Position numbers and translations under genes: made by a program. This document shows, one piece after another, positions 61,276 to 64,000 of a stretch of DNA of 64,000 bases. Origin of the DNA: Flavobacterium sufflavum. Its GTDB lineage: Bacteria; Bacteroidota; Bacteroidia; Flavobacteriales; Flavobacteriaceae. The DNA lies in contig NZ_SACJ01000012.1 of assembly GCF_004016525.1 (NCBI RefSeq), forward strand, positions 1 through 64,000. The letters are read 5' to 3'. The notes beneath the pieces are model-generated. The model saw only the letters and a program-made list of their open reading frames with translations, was not told the origin of the DNA and did no database searches. Numbering within the stretch: the first letter of the stretch is position 1; every line of letters starts with the position of its first letter.

Positions 61276-61698
61276 TTAGAAAGCTACATTCCATCTTGGC
61301 AATTTTGCATTTTTACTTAAAAAATTTTGCAAAATCTGAGCTTCAACAAAAGTAGGAATCACTTTAGTATCATCGTTAAATGTTTCGTACCAAACTACTT
61401 CTAAACGGCTAATTTCTTCTTTTTTCATTTGTGCAGGCCAAGAATATTTTCTTCCTGTTTTTGCAAATTGGTGACCGTTTACAATTTTGTCATACAATCC
61501 GCCATTTTTAGTTTTCAAAGTACCATCATTTTGTACTGTTCCTGTAGAGCCTACCATGATTAATTCTTTTTCATCGGCAACATCAAAAACTAAAAATACC
61601 CCAGAACCTTCAGAGGCATTACAAACTTCTTCTAAGCTATCTTCGATTGTTAATGAAAATTGATTTTTAACTTCGAATCCTTCTAATTCCTTATACAT
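61276..61698 (-). CDS. protein of unknown function, possibly GIY-YIG-like
   Basis: The 140-residue product has no signal or membrane segment. A GVFLVFDVADEKELIMVGSTGT stretch near 33-54 resembles the opening of GIY-YIG domains (hydrophobic strand, Gly-Ser-Thr), and the end RLEVVWYETFNDDTKVIPTFVEAQILQNFLSKNAKLPRWNVAF has an acid residue placed as in that fold. The usual GIY and YIG words are absent, so it may be inactive or a different fold. A CIRCE-like palindrome overlaps its promoter region. Its terminator is at 61222. Confidence 0.6.
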   Translation of the reverse strand: MYKELEGFEVKNQFSLTIEDSLEEVCNASEGSGVFLVFDVADEKELIMVGSTGTVQNDGTLKTKNGGLYDKIVNGHQFAKTGRKYSWPAQMKKEEISRLEVVWYETFNDDTKVIPTFVEAQILQNFLSKNAKLPRWNVAF

Positions 61699-61790
61699 AG
61701 TATTTTCTTTTGAATTGATTTTTCAAAAAGCATAAAGAAAAGCACGCTTTTTAGAAACCAATTATTAATTTTTAATTTGTTTTAAGTAAA

Positions 61791-61825
61791 ATTAGCACTC
61801 CTAATTTTAATCGAGTGCAAATGTA
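61791..61825 (-). promoter_or_regulatory. CIRCE-like inverted repeat over a -7 box
   Basis: ATTAGCACTC (61791-61800) and GAGTGCAAAT (61813-61822) are inverted repeats with one mismatch and a 12-base spacer. The CIRCE element of HrcA is TTAGCACTC-N9-GAGTGCTAA, so both half-sites match but the spacing is three bases longer. The minus-strand -7 candidate TACATTTG (rc of 61818-61825) overlaps the right half, as expected for a repressor site. Confidence 0.5.
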
Positions 61826-61852
61826 TTTCTTTAATTCTGTTTTATACTAAAA

Positions 61853-61874
61853 AAGCCCCACAAATGTGAGGCTT
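61853..61874 (-). terminator. terminator of sucD
   Basis: On the minus strand AAGCCTCACA and TGTGGGGCTT pair with one U-G wobble, followed by TTTTT. It lies 28 bases after the sucD stop. Confidence 0.85.
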
Positions 61875-61901
61875 AATTTATTTAAAATTCGGTTTTATAG
61901 A

Positions 61902-62774
61902 TTATCCTAAAACTTCTTTTACTTTTTTACCAATTTCAGCTGGTGAATCAACAACGTGGATTCCGTTGTCTCTCATAATTTGTTTTTTAGCAGCAGCAGT
62001 ATCGTCAGAACCTCCAACAATAGCACCAGCATGTCCCATAGTTCTACCAGCAGGAGCAGTTTCTCCAGCGATGAAACCAATTACAGGCTTACGGTTACCG
62101 TCAGCTTTGATCCATTTAGCAGCATCAGCTTCTAATTGACCTCCAATTTCACCAATCATGATGATAGCTTCAGTTTCTGGATCGTTCATTAACAATTCAA
62201 CTGCTTCTTTAGTAGTTGTTCCAATGATTGGGTCTCCACCAATACCGATAGCGGTAGTGATTCCTAAACCTTGTTTTACAACTTGGTCAGCAGCCTCATA
62301 AGTTAAAGTTCCTGATTTAGAAACGATACCTACAGTTCCTTTTTTGAAAACGAAACCTGGCATGATACCTACTTTAGCTTCACCCGGAGTGATAACACCT
62401 GGACAGTTAGGTCCAATTAATCTAGCGTTTCTTTCTTTAGCGTAGTTGTTAGCGTTAATCATATCAGCAACAGGAATACCTTCAGTAATTGCAATGATTA
62501 CTTTAATTCCGGCATCAGCAGCTTCCATAATAGCATCAGCAGCAAAAGCTGGTGGTACAAAAATAATAGAAGTATCAGCTCCTGCTTGCTCAACTGCATC
62601 TTTAACAGTGTTAAAAACAGGAAGATCTAAGTGAGTTGATCCTCCTTTTCCCGGAGTTACACCACCTACAACGTTAGTACCATATTCAATCATTTGAGAA
62701 GCATGGAAAGTACCTTCGCTTCCTGTAAATCCTTGTACAATTATTTTGGAATCTTTGTTAACTAAAACACTCAT
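61902..62774 (-). CDS. sucD: succinate-CoA ligase alpha subunit
   Basis: The 290-residue product has the CoA-binding N-terminal fold (VQGFTGSEGTFHASQMIEYGTNVVGGVTPGKGG, about 13-45) and the phosphohistidine loop GRTMGHAGAIVGG with His248. With SucB, not in the window, it converts succinyl-CoA to succinate with nucleotide formation in the TCA cycle. Length is typical. It has its own terminator. Confidence 0.97.
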   Translation of the reverse strand: MSVLVNKDSKIIVQGFTGSEGTFHASQMIEYGTNVVGGVTPGKGGSTHLDLPVFNTVKDAVEQAGADTSIIFVPPAFAADAIMEAADAGIKVIIAITEGIPVADMINANNYAKERNARLIGPNCPGVITPGEAKVGIMPGFVFKKGTVGIVSKSGTLTYEAADQVVKQGLGITTAIGIGGDPIIGTTTKEAVELLMNDPETEAIIMIGEIGGQLEADAAKWIKADGNRKPVIGFIAGETAPAGRTMGHAGAIVGGSDDTAAAKKQIMRDNGIHVVDSPAEIGKKVKEVLG

Positions 62775-62942
62775 GGTATATATTTTATATGATTTTTAAA
62801 TTTGTGATGCAAAAATAAGGTTTTCGAAATTATTCTGAGCGGTTTTCTTATCAAAAAAAAGATTGATATTCCACCCATTTTGTTAGCTTACACACAAACT
62901 ATTGACTTTTTAAACAAAATCGATAATTTACAGTAACTTTTT

Positions 62943-63875
62943 TTATTGTTTTAATTTATCAAGAATTTCTGGAATTTTTTTGATATTGGCTAATTGCTTT
63001 AATTTTTCTCTGGATTCCTGAATAGGTGTTCCAAAATAAGTTTTCCCTCCTTCTACTGATTTAGTCACTCCGGTTTGTCCCATAACAACAGCTTTTCCTC
63101 CAATTGTAATTCCGCTGGTTGTACCAACTTGTCCCCAAAGTGTAACTTCGTCTTCAATGATTACACAACCTGCAATTCCGGTTTGAGAAGCTATTAAACA
63201 TTTTTTTCCAATCACAGTATCATGACCTACATGAACCTGATTGTCAATTTTTGTTCCTTCGCCAATGGTAGTATCACCAGTAACACCTTTATCAATAGTA
63301 CAAAGAGCTCCAATACCAACATTGTTTTTAATGACAACGCGACCTCCTGAAAGCAATTGATCAAAACCATCAGGACGTTTTTTATAATAAAAAGCATCTG
63401 CTCCAAGAACTGTCCCTGCATGGATAATCACATTATCTCCTATTATTGTATGATCATAAATAGAAACATTAGAATGAATCAAACAATTTTTCCCAATGAC
63501 AACTCCATTTCCAATAAAAGAATTAGGCTGGATTATAGTTCCTTCACCAATAACAGCAGTTAGCGAAATAGCAACTCCTGAAAACTGAAAAGGTTTGAAA
63601 TAATGAGTTAGTTTGTTGAAATCGCGGAATGGATCATCAGAAATAAGAAGTGCTTTTCCTTCAGGACAATCCACTTCTTTGTTAATCAAAACAATTGTAG
63701 CTGCCGAGTTTAGTGCTTTGTCGTAGTATTTAGGATGATCTACAAAAACAATATCTCCTTTTTCTACCACATGAATTTCGTTCATGCCCAAAACTTCAAA
63801 ATCTTCATTACCTACAAATTCACAATTAAGTAAATTTGCGATTTCTTTTAAAGAATATGCTCTTGTAAATTTCAT
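62943..63875 (-). CDS. lpxD: UDP-3-O-(3-hydroxyacyl)glucosamine N-acyltransferase
   Basis: The 310-residue product has a short LpxD N-terminal domain (about 1-100) and then a left-handed parallel beta-helix of hexapeptide repeats (IQPNSFIGNGVVIGKNCLIHSNVSIYDHTIIGDNVIIHAGTVLG, about 116-159), with the usual catalytic His in QVHVGHDTVIGKKC near 212-225. It adds the N-linked acyl chain in lipid A synthesis. It lies between efp and sucD, a common order in flavobacteria. Flavobacteria often carry two lpxD-like genes, and this is the efp-linked one. Confidence 0.92.
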   Translation of the reverse strand: MKFTRAYSLKEIANLLNCEFVGNEDFEVLGMNEIHVVEKGDIVFVDHPKYYDKALNSAATIVLINKEVDCPEGKALLISDDPFRDFNKLTHYFKPFQFSGVAISLTAVIGEGTIIQPNSFIGNGVVIGKNCLIHSNVSIYDHTIIGDNVIIHAGTVLGADAFYYKKRPDGFDQLLSGGRVVIKNNVGIGALCTIDKGVTGDTTIGEGTKIDNQVHVGHDTVIGKKCLIASQTGIAGCVIIEDEVTLWGQVGTTSGITIGGKAVVMGQTGVTKSVEGGKTYFGTPIQESREKLKQLANIKKIPEILDKLKQ

Positions 63876-63890
63876 ATATTTAGTATTCAG

Positions 63891-63910
63891 CCTGCCTTTA
63901 GGTAGGCAGG
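63891..63910. repeat. CCTGCCT hairpin in the efp-lpxD gap
   Basis: CCTGCCT (63891-63897) and AGGCAGG (63904-63910) are complementary. The surrounding spacer has short repeated words (GTGTTCAGTTTTCAGTGTCC). It is related to the CCTGTCTGCC element at 22261. Confidence 0.6.
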
Positions 63911-63966
63911 TGTTCAGTTTTCAGTGTCCAGTCTGATTTTCAAACTGGAACACCAAACTCTGTAAA

Positions 63967-64000
63967 CTATTCTTTAACACGCTCCATATAAGAACCTGAA
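63967..64000 (-). CDS. efp: 3' end of elongation factor P gene
   Basis: The minus-strand frame ends with codons for SGSYMERVKE and a stop at 63967-63969. That is the usual C-terminus of bacterial EF-P (KV.TR.G.Y..RVK). Only 10 codons are visible, so the call rests on this tail and on the common efp-lpxD neighbourhood. The rest lies beyond the window. Confidence 0.6.
   Translation of the reverse strand, partial: SGSYMERVKE

Overview
The window looks like a chromosome segment of a low-GC member of the Bacteroidetes, most likely a Flavobacterium-type flavobacterium. Signs of this are the A+T-rich spacers, promoters matching the Bacteroidetes TTTG-N19/21-TAnnTTTG consensus, a histidine operon with fused hisB and hisIE, a type 2 NADH dehydrogenase, many small lipoproteins, and palindromic intergenic repeats typical of flavobacteria. 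I saw no rRNA, tRNA, CRISPR array or transposase gene.

Layout. 1-5.4 kb is an accessory zone of small exported or unknown proteins, several separated by copies of one hairpin repeat (1378, 2301, 3469). Acetyl-CoA synthetase (acs) follows at 5.7-7.6 kb. At 7.7-13.6 kb lies a compact secondary-metabolite locus: a flavoprotein, a methyltransferase and a type III polyketide synthase in overlapping frames, then a dehydratase, a ketosynthase, an acyl carrier protein and a phosphopantetheinyl transferase. It sits between acs and a cNMP-binding/CBS/DUF294 protein paired with a DnaQ-like protein that has lost its catalytic residues. At 16.4-22.2 kb a porin, ketose 3-epimerase, PfkB kinase and FucP-type permease form a sugar-uptake operon divergent from a NUDIX-type regulator. 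22.5-24.1 kb is a small membrane-protein island, and 24.4-31.6 kb is mostly housekeeping (RDD protein, NDH-2, two helicases, thioesterase).

31.9-36.9 kb holds a five-gene amidoligase locus: esterase, ATP-grasp, GCS2-type carboxylate-amine ligase, class I glutamine amidotransferase and a second ATP-grasp-like protein. Only 3.7 kb further on, on the other strand, a second locus (40.6-46.1 kb) encodes an esterase with an N-terminal CBM48-like domain, an M17 leucyl aminopeptidase, another ATP-grasp protein and an M1 metallopeptidase. Together they suggest synthesis and turnover of an unidentified amide- or peptide-bonded product.

46.3-54.4 kb is a complete his operon (hisG-D-C-DUF2846-B-H-A-F-IE, minus strand). 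A consensus promoter precedes a 19-codon leader peptide with five histidines in six codons, followed by mutually exclusive antiterminator and terminator stems, so it appears to be controlled by ribosome-mediated attenuation. The right end carries envelope and core genes: a DUF2231-like membrane protein, an LtaS-like sulfatase-fold transferase, a YeiH-type transporter, a VWA-like membrane protein, fabG, an unknown protein under a CIRCE-like palindrome, sucD, lpxD and the last codons of efp.

The strongest candidates for undescribed biology are the type III PKS locus, the paired amidoligase/peptidase loci, and the his attenuator as a regulatory device in this phylum. All functional assignments come from motif reading by eye; no database search was run.
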